DNA from: Galaxea fascicularis
Taxonomy: Eukaryota > Cnidaria > Anthozoa > Scleractinia > Euphylliidae
Direction: 5' to 3'
DNA length: 64,000 bases
Assembly: GCA_948470475.1 (NCBI GenBank)
Contig: OX419338.1
Coordinates: 3,886,444 to 3,950,443 of the forward strand
Shown: in pieces, positions 9,901-17,613 of the stretch
Layout: each line of letters begins with the position of its first letter
How positions within the stretch are numbered: the first letter of the stretch is position 1
Translations under genes and position numbers: made by a program
Notes under the pieces: model-generated
Told to the model about the DNA's origin: nothing
Seen by the model: the letters and a program-made list of their open reading frames with translations, nothing else
The model's database searches: none

Positions 9901-12346
9901 GGAGAAAATTTCCTTAGGTTGGTACGGAACCTAAGTATGCTGCTGAGAGCGTAAAGTCAGAGAAAAACTCGGAACTTTATCATCATTAAAGTACTCATAG
10001 AACAACAAACATGTGCTAAGTGTAACTATATCGGGAAGTTTCAATAAACGCAGGGCTACGTAATGAAGAGTTATTGGTTTCATATAGGGAACATCGTTAA
10101 TTATACAAACAGTTTTGTTTTGTAATTTCACAACCTTTGATAGAGGAGCATCATAATTGTTTCCATAATAAAGGTAAGGGTATATCATAGAACAGTAAAC
10201 AGAGACGAGTGATTTGGACGTCACGTGCTTTAATTTGGTCATAATATTCAAATTCGTATCGTACTACATACGTAATCAATATGATCGTTCCAACTTAACT
10301 AAACTGTAAATATATACACCAAGGTATTAAACCCTTTGGGATTGCTGTAACATTTGATCTGCTTGTACTAACGAAGAATAAAGATTGTAATCAAATGAAG
10401 AATGATCGTCGCAGTTGTGATCGCAATTTTTACAATAGGCCATTTCCGAGTTCATGTCTGCCTCCTCTTCAAAGCGAGTCTAAGTGCGAAGTTTTTGTTA
10501 TGAAAATTAGTTTTCATTCATATGTAAAGTAGAACTAATTACCATCACAAAAACTTCGCACTTAGACTCGCTTTGAAGAGGAGGCAGACATGAACTCGGA
10601 AATGGCCTATTGTGTAAAGAAGACTGAAAAAAATTCAGGACTTCAACGGGGCTTGAACCCGTGACCTCGCGATTCCGGTGCGATTGTAGTTTACTTTCTG
10701 CCGAGGTTTAAAAATTAATATACTTAATTTTCCTTAAATTTAAAGTCAATCTATTACAGCAGAGCCAGTAAAAAATATCGTCTAAATGGGTGTTTACTTC
10801 ACTCAATAATTTCAATCATTTCCAGACGCTGTTATAGTGATGTGTCATCCGTATATAATCTAACCAAGAAGTAAGCAGAAGCATTAGGACAATCATTGAA
10901 CCTTGAGGAACCCCTGAAGATATTTTATTTAGCTCGGACATAACCCTACCCTGTCTAGGAAGATCGAAGGAGACTCTGCTCGCAGAGTAACATAACCCCA
11001 TTTATGTAGACCTTTTGTTTCCTGTTGTTAAGATGATCGAAACCAATTATTTTCTCTATTTACTATTCCGTAATAAGTTATTCCTTTGCTTAGATCTAAA
11101 AATAAAGAAACTGCATAGTCTCCTTTGTCAAGAGTGGAGGTAATTTCTTCGATTAGATCTACTAAACAATAAATAGTAGTACTAGCAGGGCGGAAGCCAT
11201 ATTGCTTTGAAGTAAGAATATCTTCAGTAGATAAATAGGACATAATTTGATTGAAAATGCATTTTTCAAATATTGTACTCAACGTAGGAAGAATCGAAAT
11301 AGGCCGATAATTATCACAAAAGAGACGTGAGCCTTGTTTAAACAGGAACGTCAGGTTACTTTAAACAGGTACGGCAGGTTACTATAAACAGGTACGGCAG
11401 GTTACTATAAACAGGTACGGCAGGCTAACATAAACAGGTACGTCAGTTTAGAATGAAAACCCAAAAATAGAAAGAAACGAATCAGTTGGAAAAACTAAAA
11501 TTGTCGGTTCATGACAAGACAGTGTAAATCACAAGTCGGAATCCAGGCTGCAAATAGAGCCTGACCTTTTGAAGCTTGATTTATGGGGCGTGAATTTGTA
11601 TCGATTTCCCGTCCGTGATCATGTTGCTGGCGTTTTTAGGTAGTTGACTTTTCTCATGACGTCTATTCGAGTTGGTGCCACGTTGTACCTCGGATTTACT
11701 GTAGGTTTCTTTTTCTCTCTTGCAGTTAATATTTCAAATTTCTCAGAGCCATCGCAATGTCTTCACTTACATCAGCGCCTTTCTCAGAGAGCTGCTGCTG
11801 TATTCAAACGACAATAAACTGGACGCCAAGACTCTGGGTCAGTAGTAGTATTAATCATATATCTCAGTTAGTACGCGCGCTGTGATTGCTCAATTTTGCG
11901 GCCGTATTCTACTGTACGGCCCCCTAGATTTGAAAGTTTTCTTCACCACGCGCCTGATTAACCTCAAAGATATAATAAATAATTTACTAACCTCGTTTTC
12001 TCGGTCCGTACTGTGAGTTACGGATCCTCGTTTTTTCCTGTTGATTTATGGCCCGCGAGCTTCGCGCTTGGGCTATGAGCGAACGGGAAAAAAAAACTCG
12101 GTCCGTAACTTACAGTACGGACTTCGAACTCGGTTAGTAAGAGGTATTTATTGTTTTATCTCTAATAGTGATTATCATAGCTGACATGTTGTTTTCTTCA
12201 CTTTAGCAACCTTGTTTGGTACGCTGTTTTTGCGAGCACCTAAGAATAAAGAAGCAGGTCTCAGCAGACGAGCCCTCAATCAACTGACGCAGAAGAAAGC
12301 AAGGTTTATGTATCATTTCCTCGTCAACGAGTTCGGTCCTGGGTAA
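662..12346 (+). CDS. OCRL: OCRL/INPP5B-type inositol polyphosphate 5-phosphatase (3' part, 13 exons)
   Basis: C-terminal 500 residues of a phosphoinositide 5-phosphatase that acts on PI(4,5)P2 and PI(3,4,5)P3 on endosomes, Golgi, clathrin-coated and ciliary membranes. Exons: 662-732, 1294-1515, 3090-3228, 4190-4300, 4600-4668, 5349-5445, 6293-6417, 7077-7187, 7852-7962, 8581-8647, 9377-9504, 11726-11837, 12207-12346. Lengths sum to 1503 nt, all introns are GT-AG and every junction keeps frame. Domain order is 5-phosphatase (GDLNYR, PAWCDRI, SDHKPV), ASH, RhoGAP-like, then TAA at 12344-12346, the usual OCRL/INPP5B plan. OCRL rather than INPP5B is suggested by a clathrin-box-like LVDLE between ASH and RhoGAP. 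There is no C-terminal CaaX box; the protein ends EFGPG. Invertebrates often have one gene for both paralogues, so OCRL/INPP5B orthologue is the safest name. The PH domain and N-terminal catalytic half are outside the window. It is convergent with the dynein gene at 16922. Confidence 0.9.
771..905. repeat. Foldback MITE, ~50-bp arms
   Basis: Arms at about 772-821 and 854-904 are inverted copies of each other (AAGAGGGAGATATAA...CTCCGAGTTTCG) around a loop of about 30 bases. One arm mismatch is visible (AATGAAGAG versus CTCTTCGTT). Flanking TA on both sides fits a TA target site. It lies in the intron just after exon 1 of the OCRL-like gene. Confidence 0.75.
2214..3005. mobile_element. Mutator-like element with minisatellite arms
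   Basis: A 792-bp element ending GGTGGTATCG at one side and the inverse of GGTAGTATCG at the other, flanked by the 10-bp direct repeat CTCATCATCC (2204-2213 and 3006-3015). Both arms are built of a GA-rich unit near CGAAAACGAAGCAC(CC). The left arm runs about 2214-2394. The right arm, about 2784-3005, holds extra units and is about 40 bp longer. The middle (2395-2783) is unrelated to either arm. Terminal inversion plus a 10-bp duplication fits Mutator-like non-autonomous elements. Open frames read through the arms are repeat artefacts. It lies in the intron between OCRL-like exons 2 and 3. Confidence 0.7.
5073..5228. repeat. Palindromic MITE, family B copy 1
   Basis: 156-bp near-perfect palindrome starting AATAGGCCATATTCG and ending in its inverse, with arms of about 65 bp. 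A second copy lies at 19329-19482 in the dynein gene. The short asymmetric centre there is the exact reverse complement of this one, so the two copies sit in opposite orientation. Confidence 0.85.
5495..5715 (+). repeat. Dispersed ~200-bp repeat, family D copy
   Basis: Segment with AGACGCAGATAGCGCAATGA, AGCCAATCAGAATTC, GGGAAAATGCGCGCG and several inverted-CCAAT words. The same words in order recur at 23991-24092 (inverted), 57020-57180 and, more weakly, 48436-48560. It has no coding potential. Confidence 0.6.
6546..6570 (+). repeat. (AAC)n microsatellite
   Basis: Eight uninterrupted CAA/AAC triplets in an intron of the OCRL-like gene. Confidence 0.85.
7209..7491. repeat. Inverted-repeat element
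   Basis: The left arm (about 7209-7272: TTCGCAGCC, CTGCTCACTCGAGCTCTGCATTCCTTTC) is repeated inverted at about 7414-7491 (GAAAGGAATGCAGAGCTCGAGTGAGCAG, GGCTGCGAAGGA), round about 140 bp of unrelated sequence. This is the form of a small non-autonomous DNA transposon. It begins 22 bp after the donor of exon 8. Confidence 0.7.
8150..8265. repeat. Probable dispersed repeat fragment
   Basis: Contains GTCCTGAGAAGGACTG, a short palindrome, followed by GACGTTTTGACAACCTGAGCGAAAGTCATCATCAGAG. It looks like a worn repeat related in style to the element at 30605-30777 (ACGTTTCGA...). Assignment is tentative. At 8441-8491 there is also a small hairpin, CACCAGTTTAGTGGTG TACG CACACCACTAAACT. Confidence 0.35.
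8873..9166 (+). mobile_element. MITE family A, copy 1
   Basis: About 290 bp, beginning TATCTCTCTCAGTTAGTACG and ending CTCGGTTTTAAAGAGGTATA. It holds an internal hairpin (GTCCGTACTGTAAGTTA...TAACCTACAGTACGGAC) with AAGCGCGAAGCGCGCGGG at the tip. Near-identical copies are at 11859-12151 (same strand) and 39797-40087 (opposite strand). There is no ORF; it is a non-autonomous DNA transposon. Confidence 0.85.
10390..10690 (-). mobile_element. tRNA-derived SINE (family 1) split by a MITE
   Basis: On the minus strand a tRNA-like 3' half (CACCGGAATCGCGAGGTCAC, GGTTCAAGCCCCGTTGAAG) is followed by CTGAATTTTTTTCAG and, beyond the MITE at 10433-10613, by AAAAATTGCGATCACAACTGCGACGA. The uninterrupted order is seen at 14521-14672 and 59400-59560. 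The SINE lies inside the LINE. Confidence 0.75.
10433..10613. repeat. Palindromic MITE, family C copy 1
   Basis: 181-bp palindrome from AATAGGCCATTTCCGAGTTC to its inverse, with a short asymmetric core (ATTAGTTTTCATTCATATG). It is inserted in SINE family 1 and so is younger than it. A diverged relative is at 23803-23990 (same CCTCTTT.CAAAGCGAGTCT word). Confidence 0.85.
11339..11453 (+). repeat. 23-bp tandem array of a splice-donor junction
   Basis: Five units starting at 11339, 11362, 11385, 11408 and 11431, exactly 23 bp apart. Each contains AAACAGG(T/A)ACG. The unit matches the real exon 11 / intron junction at 9498-9520 at about 21 of 23 positions, including the AAACAG|GTACG donor itself. 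Four of the five keep GTACG. The array sits about 270 bp before the exon 12 acceptor. Confidence 0.85.
11859..12151 (+). mobile_element. MITE family A, copy 2
   Basis: Same element as 8873-9166, beginning ATATCTCAGTTAGTACGCGC and ending CTCGGTTAGTAAGAGGTATT. It starts only about 20 bp after the donor of OCRL-like exon 12 (11838) and ends about 55 bp before exon 13. Confidence 0.85.
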
Positions 12347-13850
12347 CCCTAAAACGTACAAAATGGCTAAATTAGGACTAGTGTACAGCTTGAAACGCGG
12401 CAATGTAAAACTAACCTGCTCGGCAAAAACGGGAAGGGGCGAGGTGAATAGAGCGCGCAGCGCTCGCGTTTTGACCCGTCAATGAGTTCTTGTTTTCGAC
12501 ATGAAAAATTTCTGGAATTTCCAACCGAAAGTTTTGGTAGAATCGTAAAGTGCTCCTTTTATCCTCCGCTCCCTTCTTTTCGCGCTCTACGCCGTCGTTG
12601 CCCGTTACACGGTATGCGCGCAAGTACGATTCCCCTCCGCATGCTATTTATAATCACATCGTACGTTCACTGCGTTTCCATGCATTTCGGCTGTACTCCA
12701 ATCAGGATTTTAAGGAACCACCTCAAAGCTATAGTTGAACTTAGGAGGTTGGAAAGACAAAGCACACTAGCTTTTCCACCAGTAGCAGCCAAAATCTCTT
12801 TAAAACAGCCATTCTATATTAAGTTTATTTGTCTTGTTTGGTCGCTGATATTCAATGTATCGGTCTCAGGAAAAATTACTAGGTAGCCTTCCGATTTTGC
12901 CCGTTTTAATTTTTAACCTTCGCATCCACTAAAGTGTTCAGTTATACCTTTTAGAAATATATCAGAATTCCTATTACAAAAACAACAAACGACTTTGCAG
13001 TAGCGAAAAGGTTAGCATTCGCTTCAAGCTAGGTATAATAAAATTCCTCAATTGCTTTTTCAAGTTAACTGTTCATCCTTCCCTTTGTTAATTTCACTTC
13101 CTGGTGTTTGTGGAAATCCTTTCCCTCAACATCTGTTTATCTGCGTGAAAATACACTAGTTGTTAGAACACGAGAATTACTGTGCAGGCAACTTATTTAT
13201 TTATCGCGGGCCAAGGATATGTATACTAGGGTGAGTTTTGCAATACTGTCTGAATCATTGTTGATATTGTTGCAACGTGCTTTTTTTATTTTATTTTAAA
13301 AGAACGCCTAATTTTTTGGCCTGTTGCGTTTTACATTTTATCTCATCGAGCTTTTAGTCCACATAAATGGTCCCAGGTTTTTCTTCAGTCAAATGATTCA
13401 AGTGAAAAAAAAATAGTAATTTTAATGATATGGACCAAATATCAAATAAGCACCAGTCCATTGTAAAATTGTTAAAGAATCAGAGGAAGTTATAGCAATA
13501 AAATTTTTAGCGTTTCTTCTTTTTGTAAAAAGTAATATAGAGATATGAAATAAAGATGGTGCGGCATCTGCGTTTGCAACAATCTGTTTTAACAGAGACT
13601 AACAAAGGGCAAGATTGTGGTCAACATGATTATAAAATTTGAGGTTTCAATTTTGCCAGTGGGTTGGGTGTTTTGTTTCTGACATCTTCGCCGCGATGAG
13701 GAGCAGTTACCTTTTGCAAAATGAAGTCACCGTTAGAGAAACTGAAAAAGTATTCTTTCATAATAGTATCTCCAAGAGTTTTCTTTCCGTCAACATAAGA
13801 GGTTCGTCGATTTTTGTGCGGCCCCACCCAGCTCCCCTTCTAGATTCTAG
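12347..13850. other. 3' flank / probable 3' UTR of the OCRL-like gene
   Basis: Follows the TAA at 12344-12346. No conserved coding sequence is seen. Candidate polyadenylation hexamers AATAAA lie at 13037-13042 and 13497-13502, but nothing in the sequence decides between them. The longest open frame (12482-12886) has no recognisable similarity and is treated as chance. Confidence 0.4.
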
Positions 13851-13851
13851 T

Positions 13852-14067
13852 TATAATAATAATATATAACTTTATTTAAGTCTCAAATCGTTCTAGCTAA
13901 ACACGAGTGCTCTACTAAATTAAATCAAATGTTGGTTTTTGTAAAAACCTCTCGGAGCAGAGTAGAGAACCAACAAACTCAGCTCACTTATGACGCCAAG
14001 TCCAGGAGTCGAACCCGAAGGTGGTGGAAGGCGAGCGCTCTCATCACTTCGCCAACCCTGCTCCCCA
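13852..14067 (-). mobile_element. tRNA-derived SINE (family 2), near full length
   Basis: On the minus strand it starts GGGAGCAGGGTTGGCGAAG, has a tRNA-like head ending GGGTTCGACTCCTGG, then TCATAAGTGAGCTGAGTTTG, GGTTCTCTACTCTGCTCCGAG, and ends in TTTGAGACTTAAATAAAGTTATATATT. Related copies are at 30123-30300 (plus), 34383-34545 (minus, tail only) and 45570-45774 (minus). Confidence 0.75.
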
Positions 14068-14329
14068 TAGTTCGATTCTATATTGATTCGATTTGTATTT
14101 TTAGATTGTATTTTAGAAAGTTAGGTGTCCCCTATTAGCAGTGGTGTATCCCCTCTGCTAGATTCTGCTTGACACATCAATAAAGTCATTATTATTAGAC
14201 GACTTTGGCCCGAGTTTTCTTTAAGAGGTGAAGGTCCTAATTCACGCAAACAGTTGTAGGATAACGCAATAATTGTGTGATAAGCAATGGAAAGAAGGGC
14301 GCACGAAAACTCGCTGTATTGACAGAACT

Positions 14330-14722
14330 TGTCGCGCCAACAAAGTGAGGTTTTCAGGCTTCTTTACGCAATTGTAAAAATTGCGATCACAACTGCGATG
14401 ATCATTCTTCATTTGATTTCATATCCGCAGTTCACAAATGATTCAGTTCTTTTACATGCATTACTCACTTACATATCTTTCACTGAAACATATGAACCCA
14501 AAATTGACCAGCTCCCAACGTCTGTGGCTTCATAGCTCAGTTGGTAGAGCATCGCACCGGAATCGCGAGGCCACGGGTTCAATCCCCGATGAAGTCCTGA
14601 ATTTTTTCAGGCTTCTTTACTAGGCAATTGTAAAAATTGCGATCACAACCGCGACGATCATTCTTCGTTTGAAATTGAGGTTAAGTAAAACTATTGCTTA
14701 ACCTCACTTTGTCGGCGCGCAC
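14330..14722. mobile_element. MITE carrying a family 1 SINE
   Basis: The outer inverted ends CGCGCCAACAAAGTGAGG (about 14331-14350) and CCTCACTTTGTCGGCGCG (about 14702-14719) enclose SINE family 1 (tRNA-like unit at 14521-14590, then GTCCTGAATTTTTTCAGGC and AAAAATTGCGATCACAACCG to 14672). The tRNA-like unit has good A and B boxes (TAGCTCAGTTGG, GGGTTCAATCC) but a poor anticodon stem, so I do not call it a working tRNA gene. Confidence 0.6.
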
Positions 14723-15001
14723 CTCTGTACCGAAATACGCGTTCGGTACTTTAACAATTAACTTTAAGTCGCCCATTTCTTGTTTTGTGTTCAAGCAAGC
14801 GAGGCGTCATCCCCTCATCATCCTTTCCAAGCTGCATTAACCACCGGACATCTGTCTGCTACTTACTCTAAAATCGCTTTACTCTACTCTTCGCAGTCAG
14901 TACACATGACATGCTTCAGCAGGGACGGTAGTGATGACGCATGTCTTTGTTTTCGCCCATTGCTTGTATGTGTATGTAGTTTTTCCTTTGCCCTCTTCCT
15001 A

Positions 15002-15181
15002 TAGACCACTTTCATAATGGCCGCCGATGTTGTTCTTTTGTATCTATGTTAATTAGACTTACTGGCCTCATTTTAGCGCAAACATTCTTTTGTATTTTGC
15101 ACATAGCAGGGAGGTTAGAAATGCTTATCACCATTAAAACAAAAGAATATTTTATATGGCCGCCATTATGAAAGAGGTATA
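15002..15181. repeat. Terminal-inverted-repeat MITE
   Basis: Begins TAGACCACTTTCATAATGGC and ends GCCATTATGAAAGAGGTATA. The inner parts (ACAAAAGAATATTT against its inverse TTCTTTTGT) are also partly paired. It is intergenic, with no ORF. Confidence 0.65.
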
Positions 15182-16032
15182 TTACCACTTTTTTCTTGTT
15201 CCTCTATCTTCATGATGTTGTTTTTTGTTTCTCCCCACCCTTCCCCAATCACTTTTCTAATGGTGCGTCCCTTACCTTCACAGACAACAACCTGTTTAAG
15301 TAGGTTGTATTACAAATCACCAAGAAGGGTTTGTTGTATCGCATATACCCGCCCCCCCTCCCTCTGAGTTTAAATAAAATTAATGATGCGAACAATTTTT
15401 TTTCTTTTTTTTGCGGTTGTCTGGTATTATTGCACTCCATGCTTGATCCCACCCTACCCCACCAAGGACCTTCTTTGAAAACTCGGCCTCAGATCTCTCT
15501 CTTTTTCTCTCTTTCGGCCCAGTGTCGTAGCGAAAATTGTTTCAGCGTGAAACCAGTTTAACTATTTGGCGATCCACATCTCGATTTTGCTACCGCAACA
15601 CTGATAGAAGGAGATTGCTCCAAGAAGAATAAAATAATACATTTTGAAACCATTGTTTCTGGAGGTCCCGGTGGCCGCGGTGAACCAAAGACTGTGAGCA
15701 GCTTCTGAGTGTAATAAAATCGATCAAAGGTTCTTGAAGCGTTGAACGTTTATAGATATATTTACGACTTAAGTTTCACCTTGAATAGGAGAGATTAAAA
15801 CCTCAGGTTATTCGCTTGCTTCTTTCAGAAATTTGTTGGTTAATAAACGTGTTTTCAACGCTGGAAACTAATGAAGGAATGGCAGTTGACTTCGAGACGC
15901 AGTTCTCTTCTCATTAATTTTCAATTGTTCCTTAAAATTTATTTTCTCTTTGCTTAACAAAGCTAATAAAACAAGTTTAAAATAGTATAGAATACTATTT
16001 TTAAAAAAATGAAAACGAAAAAAAAAGATGTT
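15182..16032. other. Intergenic stretch, nothing recognised
   Basis: AT-rich sequence with homopolymer runs and a C-rich patch at 15349-15362. Open frames here are short and without motifs. I see no gene. Confidence 0.5.
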
Positions 16033-16040
16033 AAAAAAAA
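16033..16040 (-). terminator. Pol III terminator of tRNA-Tyr
   Basis: Run of eight T on the minus strand, three bases after the 3' end of the tRNA gene, as expected for RNA polymerase III release. Confidence 0.75.
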
Positions 16041-16043
16041 TCT

Positions 16044-16130
16044 TCCTTCGAGCCGGATTCGAACCAGCGACCTAAGGATTACAAGCAAACCACTACAGTC
16101 CTCCGCTCTACCAACTGAGCTATCGAAGGA
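16044..16130 (-). tRNA. tRNA-Tyr (GTA) with a short intron
   Basis: Read on the minus strand: acceptor stem TCCTTCG paired with CGAAGGA, D arm with box A TAGCTCAGTTGG, anticodon stem GAGGA/TCCTT, anticodon GTA in CTGTAG, and T arm with box B GGTTCGAATCC. About 13 extra bases lie just 3' of the anticodon loop position 37, the canonical place for the intron that eukaryotic tRNA-Tyr genes carry. All stems pair and a T-run terminator follows, so it is probably functional. It lies between the two convergent protein genes. Confidence 0.95.
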
Positions 16131-16921
16131 ACGGTATTTGTTGGTGAGAAAATTTAATATTTAAACATACAAAGCTCAAAGCAATAGCCTGCTTCTCCAC
16201 ACTTACACCGTAGTAACCTTTCACAAACTATTTGGCACACCAATCTGACTGTTGGGAGTTCGTTGGACAGTCTCGGATTTCATTGGCAAAAACATAAACG
16301 TAGAGATAAGGGGGATTGTGCATTGAAGGCACTTGCCTACAGAATACCCAGACAATAGCAATTGATCTTTTTGACTGGGTTTTCTGAACCACAAAGACGG
16401 GATATATTTCAGTGTAAGCTATAAACGTTATACAGACAGCAAAGGGAGCCCAACAGTCAACGAAGTTGACACAAACACTTCAAAAAATAATTTAATAAGA
16501 CTTCTGTACAAAGGTGAAAAAACCGTTAAATAATTAACTTATATTCACACTTGAACAAGTTCTAAGGGTGACTCAAGACTGATGGAGCGAGACAAAAACA
16601 AGCGCGCGAGTACCAAGTCACGTTTCCATCCACTTATGTTCTAGTTCTTCTGTTATGGACTGACCGTGCAATAAAGTAGAACTTCTTACCATACCTTCGC
16701 AGCTCACTCTATGAACAGTGTGTTATACACAATCAATTGAAGGGTCAGAGCTTGAATACACGACTAAAAATCTAAGCAGATAATAATTCAGTCAAATAAC
16801 GCTGAAACTCTACGTAGAAACATATTTGCGTGGCCTTTGTTTAAAAGTAAGATTAACAAGCTGAGGAGCAAAGTCCTTTTAACTTCCGACAAAATTGTCC
16901 AAGTTTTAGAAACATAATACA
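16131..16921. other. 3' flank of the DNHD1-like gene
   Basis: Between the dynein stop codon (16922-16924 on the minus strand) and the tRNA gene. It is probably the dynein 3' UTR. No conserved ORF, and no clear minus-strand AATAAA close to the stop, was seen. Confidence 0.4.
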
Positions 16922-17579
16922 CTAAAAAGGCCTTAAAGTACTAGAAAGTCCTCTAAGTGGCCAGCGTGTGGAAGGCACATCTTTATTGTCCACATCTAAC
17001 AACATAACTGGCTCCCGCGCACAAATCCTGGATGAGTAGCAAGGGCACGAGTGGGATATGGCAGCCCTAACAGGATCATTCAGAGATGCTTTTTCAGTCT
17101 GAGGAAGAGCCACAATGTGAACAACCGGGAGAGGGGTAGGGCCAGATTTAGGCGGCGCGTCCAGGAGGTCCCCAGTAGTTTTCTCCCAAGCACAGCCCCA
17201 GAGATAGATTCCGTACACGAACATTCCATCCAGCGGGGGTTCCCGCAACTAAGGAAAGAGTAAGGCAGAGAAAAAAGTTAGGAAACTCGGGATTACAAAT
17301 AAAATAAATTATCATTCGATGGATATTTCCCCCCTTTTCATTGGCTGAGAGCCCACCACGTGACCTGCAAATAACCTACAAATAATGATCTGCTCATGCG
17401 TAATATCGTCTAAATGCGTTTTTGCTGCAAATAATATTCTGCTCATGCGCAATTGTAACCACGCTAGAATAAATTATTTAACTGAGAAGGAAACCAATTG
17501 ATTTCTGCCAGCAGCGCACGCTTACCGCTCCCCCCCCCCCAAAAAAAAAGTATCAAAACAAACTTGGTGATCGAATGAT

Positions 17580-17613
<34 letters not shown>

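Larger units (their letters stand above)
9521..11338 (-). mobile_element. Broken LINE (Jockey/CR1/L2-like), 5' truncated
   Basis: Reverse-transcriptase pieces in order on the minus strand: [11 protein letters not shown]...[11 protein letters not shown] and FLDLSKG (11282-11028), SSGVPQGS (about 10930-10900), and the C-terminal [16 protein letters not shown] region (10251-9931), then a worn KYFWNNI tail. Frames are interrupted by stops and shifts, so it is dead. A SINE, itself carrying a MITE, interrupts it at 10390-10690. About 60 bp of the tail is tandemly duplicated (9791-9851 and 9856-9915). The edges abut copies of a 23-bp sequence spanning the exon 11 donor (9498-9520 and from 11339 on), which looks like a target-site duplication. 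Confidence 0.75.
7852..12346 (+). other. OCRL: RhoGAP-like domain of the OCRL-like protein (exons 9-13)
   Basis: Exons 7852-7962, 8581-8647, 9377-9504, 11726-11837 and 12207-12346. Landmarks: [57 protein letters not shown] and [12 protein letters not shown]. Vertebrate OCRL RhoGAP is catalytically dead and lacks the arginine finger. Here an Arg stands in the finger position (ILRQSG), but the Lys of the LxxxLRELP helix and the Asn of the FGPNLL motif are both absent. I chose the exon 10 donor at 8648 (GTAAAG) because it alone joins exon 11 in frame, giving [12 protein letters not shown]. The domain ends at the stop codon, as in the family. Confidence 0.88.

Noticed and set aside
14521..14592. 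Possible tRNA gene with good A and B boxes
   Set aside because: The anticodon arm pairs poorly and lacks the usual T33. The same unit recurs with a common tail at several loci, so it is a tRNA-derived SINE.
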